37,825 nt of DNA, taken from positions 1 through 37,825 of the forward strand of contig JBLNBW010000124.1 in assembly GCA_050260255.1 (NCBI GenBank), given 5' to 3'. Origin of the DNA: JAQGMV01 sp050260255. Its GTDB lineage: Bacteria; Pseudomonadota; Gammaproteobacteria; Burkholderiales; SG8-41. The notes below the pieces were generated by a model, which was not told the origin of the DNA, searched no databases, and was given only the letters and a program-made list of their open reading frames with translations. The position numbers and the translations under genes are program-made. Shown in pieces: positions 17,237 through 25,633 of this stretch (positions are counted from its first letter, which is position 1; every line of letters starts with the position of its first letter).

Positions 17237-17547
17237 CCGGTAAGTTGTTGAACCCCGCCATGCAGGGCGCGATGCGTACGCGTTTCCCGGTCCAGGACTC
17301 GCCTCTGCCGGGCCGTCCGTGGCGCCGGCCCGGTTACGGACTCGGACTGATGCTGGATCTCGATACCTCGCTCGGGGCTTGTTACGGCCATACCGGCGGC
17401 GGACCCGGCAGCACGGCAGCGATGTATTACTTTCCCGATCTCGATCCGCCTCGCGCTGCGGCAGTGCTCGCGCCCCATGAAGATGCCGGCGCCACCGAGC
17501 ATGCCGCTTTCGATCTTGCGCGAGGCAAGCTTCAGCGCTCGATGTAG
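17180..17547 (+). pseudogene. 3' remnant of a serine beta-lactamase-like gene
   Basis: This frame ends at 17547 and encodes only the C-terminal third of a class C/esterase-type beta-lactamase fold. Visible motifs are FVYRLMTGKLLNPAMQ, GYGLGLMLDLD and GHTGGGPGS, the last corresponding to the KTG-like box. The SxxK nucleophile and YxN motif are absent because the 5' part is missing. Its frame differs from the DUF3301 gene that it abuts. The last 16 nt overlap the end of the convergent RidA gene. Confidence 0.65.
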
Positions 17548-17912
17548 GCCACACCCTCGATCTCGATGCGCGCTTCCGGACGCACGAGCTCGTTCACGCC
17601 GACGCTTGCGCTCACCGGAGGCGTCGCGATGCCGGCGAAGATTTCGTTGCGCACGTCGTTGTACGCCCCGTACTCGCGCATGTCGACGAGATAGGCCGTG
17701 ATTTTCACCAGGTTACTCAGCTCCCCGCCTTCGGTCGCGAGCAGCTCACCGATGCGCGCAAATATGATTCGAGTCTGCGCCCGCACGTCGAACGGCGCAT
17801 CGGGCCCCGAGGTGAGGCCGGAGACATACACCATCTTGCCGGTGCCCATGGGCACTGCGCGTAGAAGGGAGTAGCGGCCCAGCGGACCATGCTTGCCATT
17901 GTTGGTACTCAT
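17532..17912 (-). CDS. RidA family protein
   Basis: The product is 126 aa, typical of the family. The start at 17912 follows TAGGAGGCGGGGCA. It has KMVYVSGLTSGPDA near the start and ASVGVNELVRPEARIEIEGVAYIE at the end, the strand-helix pattern of the YjgF/YER057c/UK114 fold with the conserved acid in the last strand. RidA proteins hydrolyse reactive enamine/imine intermediates; paralogs vary. The conserved Arg usually seen before the central PAR/PxR motif is not obvious, so this may be a non-canonical subgroup member. Confidence 0.85.
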   Translation of the reverse strand: MSTNNGKHGPLGRYSLLRAVPMGTGKMVYVSGLTSGPDAPFDVRAQTRIIFARIGELLATEGGELSNLVKITAYLVDMREYGAYNDVRNEIFAGIATPPVSASVGVNELVRPEARIEIEGVAYIER

Positions 17913-18027
17913 TGCCCCGCCTCCTATGGGTTTGCATGCAGCATGATAAGCCGCGCGGAACGCCGCAGGGTGCCGTTGTCGCAGAAGAGCCGGGATGCTA
18001 TCGTCGCCGGGCTTTCGAGGAGGCATC

Positions 18028-19026
18028 ATGCCCATAGATGTACACGCTCATTACGTTCCGCCCCGCATACTGGAGGTGCTTCGCGATCGCGGCGGCGATC
18101 TCGGCATCGACGTCGAGGATCGCGTGGGCGCATGTCCGTGCCTCAAGTACGATCACGGCCTGAAAGTGCGCCCGTTCTTCCCGCGGCTGCTGGAAAGCGA
18201 AGATGCCCGCATCGCCGCAATGGACCGCATCGGCATCGACCGGCAGGCGCTGATGCTGTGGGCGGATATTTTCGGCTACGGCATGCCGGCGAAGCAGTCA
18301 CGCGCATGGCATACCGTCATGAACGAGTCGCTCGCCGCGGTGTGCGCCCGGCATGTCGACCGGTTCTCGTGGTTCGCGTCCGGCGCGCTGCCCGATGCGG
18401 CCGCGGCCGCGCGCGAGCTCGAACGCTGCGTGCGCGAGCTGGGAGCAGTGGGCGGCGTGGTGGCGGCCAACGTCCAGGGCGAGAACCTCGGCGACCTGCC
18501 GCTCGACGAGTACTGGGCCGCCGCGCAGGAGCTCAACGTGCCCGTCTTCATCCATCCGGCGCAGCCGACGCCGGTCGCGCGCACGCATCGCTATGCGCTC
18601 AATCCCATCGTGCAATACACGTTCGACACCACGCTCACGCTCGGCTCGCTGATCTTTTCCGGCGTGCTGGACCGATTCCCGCGCCTCGATCTCATCGTAT
18701 CGCACGGCGGCGGTGCGTTGCCTTATCTCGTGGGCCGCTTCGACGTCATGCACGCCCGCATGGAAAAGGGCGATCAGCATGACGTCGCTGCTGCGCCGCC
18801 GTCGCAATATCTGCGGCGCTTTCATTACGACACCATATTGCACGACGCCGCAGCGTTACGTTACCTCGCGGACAAGGTGTGCACCGATCGCATCGTCTTG
18901 GGCAGCGACGACCCGTTTCCGCCGATGGATCGCGATCCGCTCGGCACCGTCAAGTCCGCGGGCTTCGATGCCGCAGATGTCGCGCGGATCGTCGAGGAGA
19001 ACCCGCGGCGCGTGCTGCGTCTTTAG
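18028..19026 (+). CDS. Amidohydrolase, ACMSD-like decarboxylase family
   Basis: The product is 332 aa. The start at 18028 follows GAGGAGG. The metal motif HAHYVPP gives His6 and His8. PVFIHPAQP supplies the next histidine, LIVSHGGGALPYL another, and GSDDPFPP the metal-binding aspartate near residue 293. This is the pattern of 2-amino-3-carboxymuconate-6-semialdehyde decarboxylase-like enzymes, which act on aromatic ring-cleavage products or hydroxybenzoates with a zinc centre. The true substrate is not known. It is divergent from RidA, which could detoxify unstable enamine products of such chemistry (inference). Confidence 0.85.
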   Translation: MPIDVHAHYVPPRILEVLRDRGGDLGIDVEDRVGACPCLKYDHGLKVRPFFPRLLESEDARIAAMDRIGIDRQALMLWADIFGYGMPAKQSRAWHTVMNESLAAVCARHVDRFSWFASGALPDAAAAARELERCVRELGAVGGVVAANVQGENLGDLPLDEYWAAAQELNVPVFIHPAQPTPVARTHRYALNPIVQYTFDTTLTLGSLIFSGVLDRFPRLDLIVSHGGGALPYLVGRFDVMHARMEKGDQHDVAAAPPSQYLRRFHYDTILHDAAALRYLADKVCTDRIVLGSDDPFPPMDRDPLGTVKSAGFDAADVARIVEENPRRVLRL

Positions 19027-19046
19027 AAGCGGCCTTCTTACAAGGG

Positions 19047-19156
19047 CCTCAAAAACAAAAAATGGACAGGATTAACAAGATAAAAACGATCAGCTTTTTC
19101 GCCTCAATCCTGTAAATCCTGTAAACCGTGTCTATGGTTTGCGGGCATTTTTGAGG
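19047..19156. repeat. Palindromic dispersed repeat between convergent genes (copy A)
   Basis: The outer ends CCTCAAAAA (19047-19055) and TTTTTGAGG (19148-19156) form a perfect 9-bp inverted repeat. Inside, GGACAGGATTAACA on the left faces AATCCTGTAAATCCTGT on the right. It lies between two convergent genes, where it could act as a bidirectional terminator. It is clearly related to the element at 25362-25500. Confidence 0.7.
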
Positions 19157-19166
19157 TGAGTTCGAG

Positions 19167-20414
19167 TCACGACGTACGAGCGACGAGGCCGGACAGCGTC
19201 ACTTCGCGCAGCGCCCGCGAGCGCAGCCAGGCGCCGATGGCGATCGCCGCTGCGCCCAGCGCAGTGAGCAGAACCGTGAGCGCGGGACCGATGCCGTCCG
19301 CGCCGGCGCCGGAGGTCATCGACCCCACGGATATGAACGCGGGGAAGAGCGGCAGCAAGCTCGCGATGCGTCCGCGCATTTCGGCCGTGGCGCACATCTG
19401 CAATGTCGTGACGTGCGATGTCGCGTGCACCATCTCCGCCATGCCGGCCACGACGAGAAAGAGCACCGCGACGTGGATCGTCGGGCTGTATGCGAACCCG
19501 ATGAGCCCTGCGGCGAACGAGAGTATCGCGCCGGTCTGCACGTAGCCGACGCGGTCGTATTGCGTGAGCCACGCCGCGAGTACACCGCCCGCGACGCCGC
19601 CGACACCGACTGCCGACAGCAGCAGTCCCAGGACCTCCGGCCCGCCATGGAACACGTTCACGGCGAACACCGGCATCAGTGCGCTGAATGACGGGATGAG
19701 CAACAGCGGGGGAACGAGCCCCAGCACGAGCATCATGCGCGCGACCGGATGCGTCACGACGAAGCGCGCGCCTTCCACGAGCTCCGACCATGCGCTGTCG
19801 CGCGGCTTGGTGCTTTGCGGCTCGTAAGTTGCGCGGATCATCAGTCCGATTCCCGCGACGGCGAGATAGAGCAGCGCCTGCAGGCCGAAATTCCACGCAG
19901 GCCCGATGTACGCGATGAGCAGACCCGCCGCGCCGGGTCCTATGGCGCGCATGACGCTGAACGCGACGCTGTTGAGCGCGACCGCATTCGCCACTTCGGT
20001 GCGCGGGACGACGTTGAACACGAGCGCGCTGCGCAGCGTGCGGTCGAACACGGCTCCCACGCCGGCGAGCAGCGTGAAAGCAAACAGATGCCAGACCTCC
20101 AGTGCGTCGAGCGCAATCGCAAGCGCAAGGAGCAGCGAAATCACGCATACGAGGATCTGGCTTGCCGCGAGCGCGCGGCGCCGATCGTATCGTTCGGCGA
20201 CGAGTCCCGAAACCGGCGCGAGCAGGAGCATGGGAATCGCGCGCATCCCGAGCACTGCGCCCAGCAGCGTGCCGGAGCCGGTGAGCTCGTACGCGACCCA
20301 GCCCAAGGTTGCCTGCTGCACCCATTGCCCTCCGGTCGCGCAGAACGTGCCCGCCCACAACCAGCGGAAGTCGCGGTGACGCAGCGCAGAGCAGGCGGAC
20401 AGTATGTTGGACAT
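19167..20414 (-). CDS. Major facilitator superfamily transporter (DHA3/MFS_3-type)
   Basis: The product is 415 aa with about twelve membrane helices in two halves. It has the family loop motif GLVAERYDRRRAL after helix 2 and RDFRWLWAGTF at the N-terminus, as in EntS-like exporters. The long central loop around 195-215 (EPQSTKPRDSAWSELVEGARFV) is typical. Probably a proton-driven exporter of small molecules; substrate unknown. Confidence 0.85.
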   Translation of the reverse strand: MSNILSACSALRHRDFRWLWAGTFCATGGQWVQQATLGWVAYELTGSGTLLGAVLGMRAIPMLLLAPVSGLVAERYDRRRALAASQILVCVISLLLALAIALDALEVWHLFAFTLLAGVGAVFDRTLRSALVFNVVPRTEVANAVALNSVAFSVMRAIGPGAAGLLIAYIGPAWNFGLQALLYLAVAGIGLMIRATYEPQSTKPRDSAWSELVEGARFVVTHPVARMMLVLGLVPPLLLIPSFSALMPVFAVNVFHGGPEVLGLLLSAVGVGGVAGGVLAAWLTQYDRVGYVQTGAILSFAAGLIGFAYSPTIHVAVLFLVVAGMAEMVHATSHVTTLQMCATAEMRGRIASLLPLFPAFISVGSMTSGAGADGIGPALTVLLTALGAAAIAIGAWLRSRALREVTLSGLVARTS

Positions 20415-20490
20415 GGAATGGTGATCGTGAGGAAGGCCGCATTGTAGCCGCTGCGCGCGCCGTTACGCAGCGCCGTGGTACAGTTGCCTC

Positions 20491-20973
20491 ATGGAAAAAC
20501 ACAAAGCACCTGTGGCGATCGACGCGGCCGAAGCGCCGGTGCGCGCCAAAGCGTCGAGTTATCCCGAGCCTTATGCGACGATGATGGCTGCGCGCGTGAA
20601 GCGACCGCTCGGCGATCTCTTCGGGCTCACGAACTTCGGCGTCAATTTGACGCGGCTGCCGCCGGGCGCCGTCTCGGCGCTGCGTCATGCTCACGCCAGG
20701 CAGGACGAGTTCATTTATATCCTGCAGGGCGAGCCGACGCTGATCACCGATGCCGGCGAGACGCGCTTGTCGCCCGGCATGTGCGCCGGTTTCAAAGCGG
20801 GAACGGGGGACGCGCACCATCTCGTCAATCGTTCCACCGAGGACGTCGTGTATCTCGAGATCGGCGATCGTACGCCGGGGGACACTGCGTCGTATCCCGA
20901 CGACGATCTCCAAGCCGTGCTGGGCGACGACGGCAAGTGGCGCTTTCTCCACAAGAACGGCGATTCGTACTGA
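20491..20973 (+). CDS. Cupin-domain protein
   Basis: The product is 160 aa. A single cupin barrel has the first metal motif with HAHARQDEFIYILQGEPTL (His, His and Glu ligands) and the second with GDAHHLVNRS. The enzyme or binding role is unknown; such small cupins include dioxygenases, isomerases and regulators. It starts a run of plus-strand genes, with 5 bp to the next. Confidence 0.82.
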   Translation: MEKHKAPVAIDAAEAPVRAKASSYPEPYATMMAARVKRPLGDLFGLTNFGVNLTRLPPGAVSALRHAHARQDEFIYILQGEPTLITDAGETRLSPGMCAGFKAGTGDAHHLVNRSTEDVVYLEIGDRTPGDTASYPDDDLQAVLGDDGKWRFLHKNGDSY

Positions 20974-20978
20974 GGCCC

Positions 20979-21440
20979 ATGGCCCCTGCGCCGGAAAACG
21001 ACTGGCTCGCGGACCACGCTGGCCTGCTGCTCGCGAGCTACGAGCGGCTGCTGCATCTGCCGCTGGTTCCGCGCGGCGACCGCATCGCGTGCGCGCGGGC
21101 GTTGTACGAAGCGCCGTTCGTGGTGGTCTCGCACGACACGGCGGCTGATCCGGTATTCAATTATGCGAACCTGGCGGCGCAGCGCCTGTTCGAGCTCGAC
21201 TGGGACGGCTTCGTGCGATTGCCGTCACGGCTGTCGGCCGGACCCACGCACCGGGACGAGCGTCAGCAGCTCCTCGAGGTCGTCACGCGCCAAGGTTACA
21301 TCGACAACTATTCCGGCATACGGGTCGCGAGCTCGGGCCGGCAGTTTCGTATCGGGCGGGCGACGGTATGGAACGTGACGCGGGTCGACGGGCAGTACGC
21401 CGGCCAGGCGGCGTGTTTCAGCCGGTGGGAATTTCTGTAG
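20979..21440 (+). CDS. MEKHLA-domain protein (PAS-like)
   Basis: The product is 153 aa. The core reads VFNYANLAAQRLFELDWDGF then LPSRLSAGPTHRDER and IDNYSGIRVASSGRQF, which matches the MEKHLA domain. That domain is related to PAS and was first noted at the C-terminus of plant HD-ZIP III proteins. The bacterial stand-alone form has no assigned function. Five bp after the cupin gene, so probably co-transcribed. Confidence 0.8.
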   Translation: MAPAPENDWLADHAGLLLASYERLLHLPLVPRGDRIACARALYEAPFVVVSHDTAADPVFNYANLAAQRLFELDWDGFVRLPSRLSAGPTHRDERQQLLEVVTRQGYIDNYSGIRVASSGRQFRIGRATVWNVTRVDGQYAGQAACFSRWEFL

Positions 21441-21515
21441 TTTGCGCGGCGTTTGCCGCGGCTCATCCTCCGGCGTAGGATGGTTTTATCCAGCGCACGT
21501 GAGGAGGAGCCGTCG

Positions 21516-21953
21516 ATGTCCGAGCGCACGATACGCAGCATCATCGAAGGGCGGCAGCCCGTCATCGCCGGGGTGGCCACGACCGTCATGCAGGCCGCGC
21601 AGGCGATGCGTGAGGCGAACGTCGGCGCGATCATGGTCGTCGACGACAACCGCCTCGTCGGCGTGTTCACGGAGCGGGACGCGTTGTTCCGCGTCGCCGC
21701 GCACGGGCTCGACGCAAAAACGAGTACCCTGGCCGAAGTCATGACCCGCGAGCCCCAGACGATTGCGCCCGACTGCCACTTCGCGCAGGCGCTGCAAATG
21801 ATGCACGACGGCAAGTTTCGCCACGTGCCGGTTGTGGAGCACGACGGTTGCGTAGTCGGCATGGTGTCTGCCCGCGACGCGCTCGGACCCGAGCTCGAAG
21901 GCTTCGTTTACGAGCTGCTGCGCCAGGAGCAGGTGAACGAGGTTCTCGCGTAG
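21516..21953 (+). CDS. Tandem CBS-domain protein
   Basis: The product is 145 aa. The start at 21516 follows GAGGAGGAG; the frame is open upstream but without family character. Two CBS motifs (about 12-66 and 76-130) are seen, with VGVFTERDAL and VVGMVSARDAL ending each repeat. Such stand-alone pairs bind adenine nucleotides and act as sensors. No partner domain is fused. Confidence 0.85.
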   Translation: MSERTIRSIIEGRQPVIAGVATTVMQAAQAMREANVGAIMVVDDNRLVGVFTERDALFRVAAHGLDAKTSTLAEVMTREPQTIAPDCHFAQALQMMHDGKFRHVPVVEHDGCVVGMVSARDALGPELEGFVYELLRQEQVNEVLA

Positions 21954-22073
21954 CACGCAACTTCCATCTTTTCCAGCACTCGCTGCCGCGGATCGGCGGG
22001 GCAGCATGCGCAGCGTGACGGCGGAGCGGAAATCGCCTATCGTGCGAGGCTCGCTTTTCGCCGATCCGCTCTC

Positions 22074-22517
22074 ATGCCTGCACGGTTCCTCGTTTTCGCC
22101 TCCGCCGCGCTCCTCTGGCTCACGGGGTGCGGCTGGTACAACAGCCGCCCGCCAGCGACAGAAGCGCCTTATCTCGCCACGAAATTCTGCGGCGTCGTGT
22201 TCGACGGGCGTACCAAAGAAGCGCGCTTCAGCATAGATCTCACCGTACGACGCCGTTTGCCGGCCGGTGCGGCAGTGGAGGTGAGCTTCGAGAATCCGCT
22301 GGAGCGCGACAAGCCGCTGGTGGTGACGCGCGAGGTGAAAGGCGACGAGCGGGAGCTGCGCATACTGTCCGCGCCGGTGAAAGGCATCACCCCGCGCGAA
22401 TACGCCATGGCCGTGCGCATCTATGCGGCGCGGGACAGGGCGACGTTGCTCGGCGCGCACACCGAAGTCTGCCGCGCGCCTGTCGCATCGGGCGACATCG
22501 GCATCGACTACCGGTAA
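22074..22517 (+). CDS. Hypothetical lipoprotein of the DOMON/DUF1343 gene block
   Basis: The product is 147 aa with lipobox LTGC and Cys19 as the anchor. The mature part looks beta-rich, with RRRLPAGAAVEVSFENP and a paired C-terminal strand region, reminiscent of a small immunoglobulin-like sandwich. No named family recognised. Its stop is 3 bp from the start of the DOMON-like gene, so the two are translated from one mRNA. Confidence 0.65.
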   Translation: MPARFLVFASAALLWLTGCGWYNSRPPATEAPYLATKFCGVVFDGRTKEARFSIDLTVRRRLPAGAAVEVSFENPLERDKPLVVTREVKGDERELRILSAPVKGITPREYAMAVRIYAARDRATLLGAHTEVCRAPVASGDIGIDYR

Positions 22518-22520
22518 GCC

Positions 22521-23057
22521 ATGGACGACATGCAGCAGCTCGCTTGCCATTCAGCGTCGCGTACGACCGCGGTTCGCAGTGTCGAAGCGGCGGTCCGGCG
22601 CGGTACGGTTGGCGAGCTCGCGTTGCGCTTCGTCCTGCGCGGCGACATGTCGCGCATCGAGCTTCCGCCGCTGCGCGCGGTGCAACGCGAAGACGGATTG
22701 TGGCGTCATACCTGCTTCGAATGCTTCATCCGAGCGAACGGCAGCGCCTACCTGGAGTTCAACTTTTCGCCGTCGCGCGCGTGGGCGGGGTATGCGTTTC
22801 GGGGCTACCGCGAGCCGGCAGCGGCGCCCGCAGACTTCGATCCCTGCGTAGCCATTGCATACGGTTCGGACGCGCTGGAGCTGCGCGCGACGATAGCGAC
22901 TGCCGCGCTCGCATCGCTCGAGGCGCGCGAACCTTGGCACGTCGGCCTTACCGCCGTGGTGGAGGAGGCGACGGGCGCGATCACGTACTGGGCATTGCGT
23001 CACGCGCCGGGCAAACCGGACTTTCACCACGCCGACACTTTCGCGCTCGAGCTATGA
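22521..23057 (+). CDS. DOMON-like domain protein
   Basis: The product is 178 aa. It carries the family-specific LWRHTCFECFI, YLEFNFSPSRAWAGYAFRGYR and the closing PDFHHADTFALEL. DOMON-type beta sandwiches bind haem or sugars in other proteins; the bacterial stand-alone form is uncharacterised. No signal peptide is seen. It is 3 bp downstream of a lipoprotein gene and 58 bp upstream of the DUF1343 gene, an arrangement I recall from other betaproteobacteria. Confidence 0.75.
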   Translation: MDDMQQLACHSASRTTAVRSVEAAVRRGTVGELALRFVLRGDMSRIELPPLRAVQREDGLWRHTCFECFIRANGSAYLEFNFSPSRAWAGYAFRGYREPAAAPADFDPCVAIAYGSDALELRATIATAALASLEAREPWHVGLTAVVEEATGAITYWALRHAPGKPDFHHADTFALEL

Positions 23058-23115
23058 GCGCCTCTGCGCGCAACGCGGTACCATACGCCTCACTGTTCAC
23101 GTTCCTTTGCCTCGC

Positions 23116-24321
23116 ATGAAAAACGGCATCGATCGCCTGCTCGAAGATCCGCAATTGCGCAAGCCGCTCGCCGGGCGTCGCATCGCTCTGCTCGCGCATC
23201 CGGCTTCGGTGACGCGCAATCTCACGCACAGTCTCGATGCGCTCGCCGCGCTGGACGGCGTCCATCTCACCGCGGCATTCGGTCCGCAGCATGGGCTTCG
23301 AGGCGACAAGCAGGACAACATGGTCGAATCGCAGGATTTCGTCGATCCCGTCCATTCCATTCCGGTCTTCAGCCTCTACGGCGACGTGCGTCGTCCCACG
23401 GATGCGATGATGGACACGTTCGACGTGCTGCTCGTCGATCTCCAGGACCTCGGATGCCGCATCTATACTTTCGTCACGACGTTGCGCTACGTGCTCGAAG
23501 CCGCTGCACGGCATCGCAAGGCGGTGTGGGTGCTGGATCGTCCGAACCCCGTCGGTCGGCCCGTGGAAGGCCTCAAGCTGCGCGCCGGCTGGGAGAGCTT
23601 CGTCGGCGCGGGCGCCATGCCGATGCGCCATGGGCTCACCTTGGGCGAGCTCGCGCAATGGTTCGTCGCCACGCTCAAGCTCGATCTCGAGTGCAAGGTC
23701 GTCGCGATGGAAGGCTGGCAGCCGGACGCCGCGCCGGGTTACGGCTGGCCGCTCGGCGAGCGCAGCTGGGTGAATCCCAGTCCCAATGCGCCGAATCTCG
23801 CGATGGCGCGCTGCTATGCCGGCACGGTGATGCTCGAAGGTACCACGCTGTCCGAAGGGCGCGGGACCACGCGGCCGCTCGAAGTATTCGGCGCGCCGGA
23901 CGTGGATGCGCGTGCGCTCGTGGCACGGATGAAAACGCTCGCGCCGCACTGGCTGCGCGGCTGTCGTTTGCGCGCGTGCTGGTTCGAGCCGACGTTTCAC
24001 AAGCACGTGGGCACGCTCTGCGCCGGATTGCAGATCCATGTCGACGATCCGTCGTACGACCATCATGCGTTCCATCCCTGGCGGCTGATGGCGCTCGCGT
24101 TCAAGGCGCTCAAGCTGGAGCGGCCCGATTACCCGCTCTGGCGCGATTTCCCGTACGAGTACGAGCGCGAGCGGCTCGCGATCGACGTCATCAACGGCAG
24201 CGCGCTGCTGCGGCAGTGGGTGGATGATCGGAACGCGACCGCCGAAGACCTCGACGCGCTGACCCAACCGGACGAAGCCTCGTGGCGCGAGGAGCGCGCG
24301 AGCGTGCTGCTGTACCGCTGA
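23116..24321 (+). CDS. DUF1343 protein (NamZ-like exo-N-acetylmuramidase family)
   Basis: The product is 401 aa. Marks include RRIALLAHPASVTRNL, FGPQHGLRGDKQDNM, VLLVDLQDLGCRIYTF, WVLDRPNPVGRPVEG and EGRGTTRPLEVFGAP. DUF1343 members include Bacillus NamZ, which removes terminal N-acetylmuramic acid from peptidoglycan fragments. No signal peptide is visible, so this copy may act in the cytoplasm or be exported another way. Start at 23116 (ATG) is preferred over TTG 23107. The next gene begins 8 bp on. Confidence 0.85.
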   Translation: MKNGIDRLLEDPQLRKPLAGRRIALLAHPASVTRNLTHSLDALAALDGVHLTAAFGPQHGLRGDKQDNMVESQDFVDPVHSIPVFSLYGDVRRPTDAMMDTFDVLLVDLQDLGCRIYTFVTTLRYVLEAAARHRKAVWVLDRPNPVGRPVEGLKLRAGWESFVGAGAMPMRHGLTLGELAQWFVATLKLDLECKVVAMEGWQPDAAPGYGWPLGERSWVNPSPNAPNLAMARCYAGTVMLEGTTLSEGRGTTRPLEVFGAPDVDARALVARMKTLAPHWLRGCRLRACWFEPTFHKHVGTLCAGLQIHVDDPSYDHHAFHPWRLMALAFKALKLERPDYPLWRDFPYEYERERLAIDVINGSALLRQWVDDRNATAEDLDALTQPDEASWREERASVLLYR

Positions 24322-24329
24322 TCGCTGCA

Positions 24330-25358
24330 ATGCTCGTACGGTTGTCGCTGTCGCTGCTGCTCGGTGCCGTGGCTCTTGCATCGCACGCGCAGGAATCGGT
24401 GTTGCGGCCGCAGAACGTCGCCGTGGTCGTGAACGACGCGGATGCGACCAGCGTTGCGGTGGGCGAGTATTACCGCGACGCGCGCAACGTGCCGCCGCGC
24501 AACGTTGTTCACGTCACCATACCGGGCAGCCCGCGGGTCCTGTCCGCCGGCGATTTCCACGCGCTGAAGCGGCGTATCGATGCCGCACTTCCTTCCGACA
24601 TCGAGGTCGTGGTCATGGCATGGACTGCGCCGTATGCGGTCGAATGCAACTCCATCACCTCGGCGTACAGTCTGGGCCTCGATCTGTCGCTCTGCACGAA
24701 CGCATGCACGCCCGGCAAAGCCAACCCCTATTTCGATACGATGGCGCGGCGCCCGTACCGCGAAATCGGCATGCGACTCTCCATGCTGCTGCCGTCGGAC
24801 GATGTGGAGCTCGCGAAAGCGGTGGTCGATCGCGGCCGCCTGAGCGGCTTTCGCATGGCCGAGGCGAGCGCGTATTTCGTCATCACGTCCGATGCGGCGC
24901 GCAACGCGCGAACCTCGTCCTATCCGCCGACGCAGCGCATTCCGGCGAAGCTGCTCGACGTGAAGACGCTGCGCGCCGACAGCATCGCGAATCGTGACGA
25001 CGTGATGATCTACGAGATAGGCGCCGTATCGGTTTCCCATCTCGAGACGTTGAAATTCCTGCCGGGCGCGCTGGCCGATCACATGACTTCATTGGGAGGG
25101 GATCTGCTCGGCCAGTCGCAGATGAGCAGCTTGAGATGGCTGCGGGCCGGTGCGACCGCCTCGTACGGGACGGTGTCCGAGCCGTGCTCGTACTGGCAGA
25201 AATTTCCGCACCCGTCGGTGCTGCTCAAGCACTATCTGCAGGGTGCGACGGCGATAGAGGCGTACTGGAAGAGCGTGGCCTGGCCTGCGCAGGGCGTATT
25301 CATCGGAGAGCCGCTCGCCGCACCATATTGCAGGAGCTGCGCAACGGTGAAGCCCTGA
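24330..25358 (+). CDS. TIGR03790-family exported protein
   Basis: The product is 342 aa. The start at 24330 gives a signal peptide (1 to about 22, SHAQE). Family marks are VAVVVNDADATSVAVGEYYRDARNVP, VVMAWTAPYAVECNSITSAY and LGGDLLGQSQMSSLRWLRAGATASYG. The function of TIGR03790 is unknown. It is the last gene of the block with the lipoprotein, DOMON-like and DUF1343 genes, so an envelope role linked to a cell-wall sugar enzyme is a fair inference. Confidence 0.8.
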   Translation: MLVRLSLSLLLGAVALASHAQESVLRPQNVAVVVNDADATSVAVGEYYRDARNVPPRNVVHVTIPGSPRVLSAGDFHALKRRIDAALPSDIEVVVMAWTAPYAVECNSITSAYSLGLDLSLCTNACTPGKANPYFDTMARRPYREIGMRLSMLLPSDDVELAKAVVDRGRLSGFRMAEASAYFVITSDAARNARTSSYPPTQRIPAKLLDVKTLRADSIANRDDVMIYEIGAVSVSHLETLKFLPGALADHMTSLGGDLLGQSQMSSLRWLRAGATASYGTVSEPCSYWQKFPHPSVLLKHYLQGATAIEAYWKSVAWPAQGVFIGEPLAAPYCRSCATVKP

Positions 25359-25361
25359 GAC

Positions 25362-25500
25362 TACAAGCGGTCTCAAAAAAACGAAAAATGGACAGGATTA
25401 ACAGGATTAACAAGACAAGAACGTCCAGCATTTCGCCTTAATCCTGTGATCATGTAAATCGTGTAAATCCTGTCTATGGTTTTGGAGCTTTTGCGTCGAG
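25362..25500. repeat. Palindromic dispersed repeat (copy B)
   Basis: It begins with the same TACAAG and TCTCAAAAA pattern as copy A at 19 kb and continues with GGACAGGATTAACAGGATT. The right half reads AATCCTGTGATCATG then AAATCGTGTAAATCCTGTC, which is the inverse of the left units with 9-10-bp periodicity, and ends with CTATGGTTTTGG. It lies after the last gene of the TIGR03790 block. Confidence 0.7.
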
Positions 25501-25516
25501 AAGGAGGGCGCTTCGT

Positions 25517-25525
25517 TGGTATAAT
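25517..25525 (+). promoter_or_regulatory. Extended -10 promoter ahead of the third Bug receptor
   Basis: TGGTATAAT gives a consensus -10 with an extended TGn element. No good -35 lies 17 bp upstream, which is acceptable for extended -10 promoters. The gene starts 109 nt further on. Confidence 0.5.
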
Positions 25526-25633
25526 GCCCGGTGCGCACATCGCAATTCTCTTCTTGCGCACCTCGTCATTCCCCCACCGCGCAGCTGTGCGTGGCGGCGG
25601 ATGCAGGACATCGATAAGCCAGGAGCTATAGCA

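Noticed and set aside
19132..20952. A 606-codon minus-strand open frame
   Set aside because: It overlaps the MFS transporter in another frame and reads antisense through the cupin gene; the composition is arginine-rich and without motifs.
22981..24381. A 466-codon minus-strand open frame
   Set aside because: It is antisense to the DUF1343 gene, which has clear family motifs.
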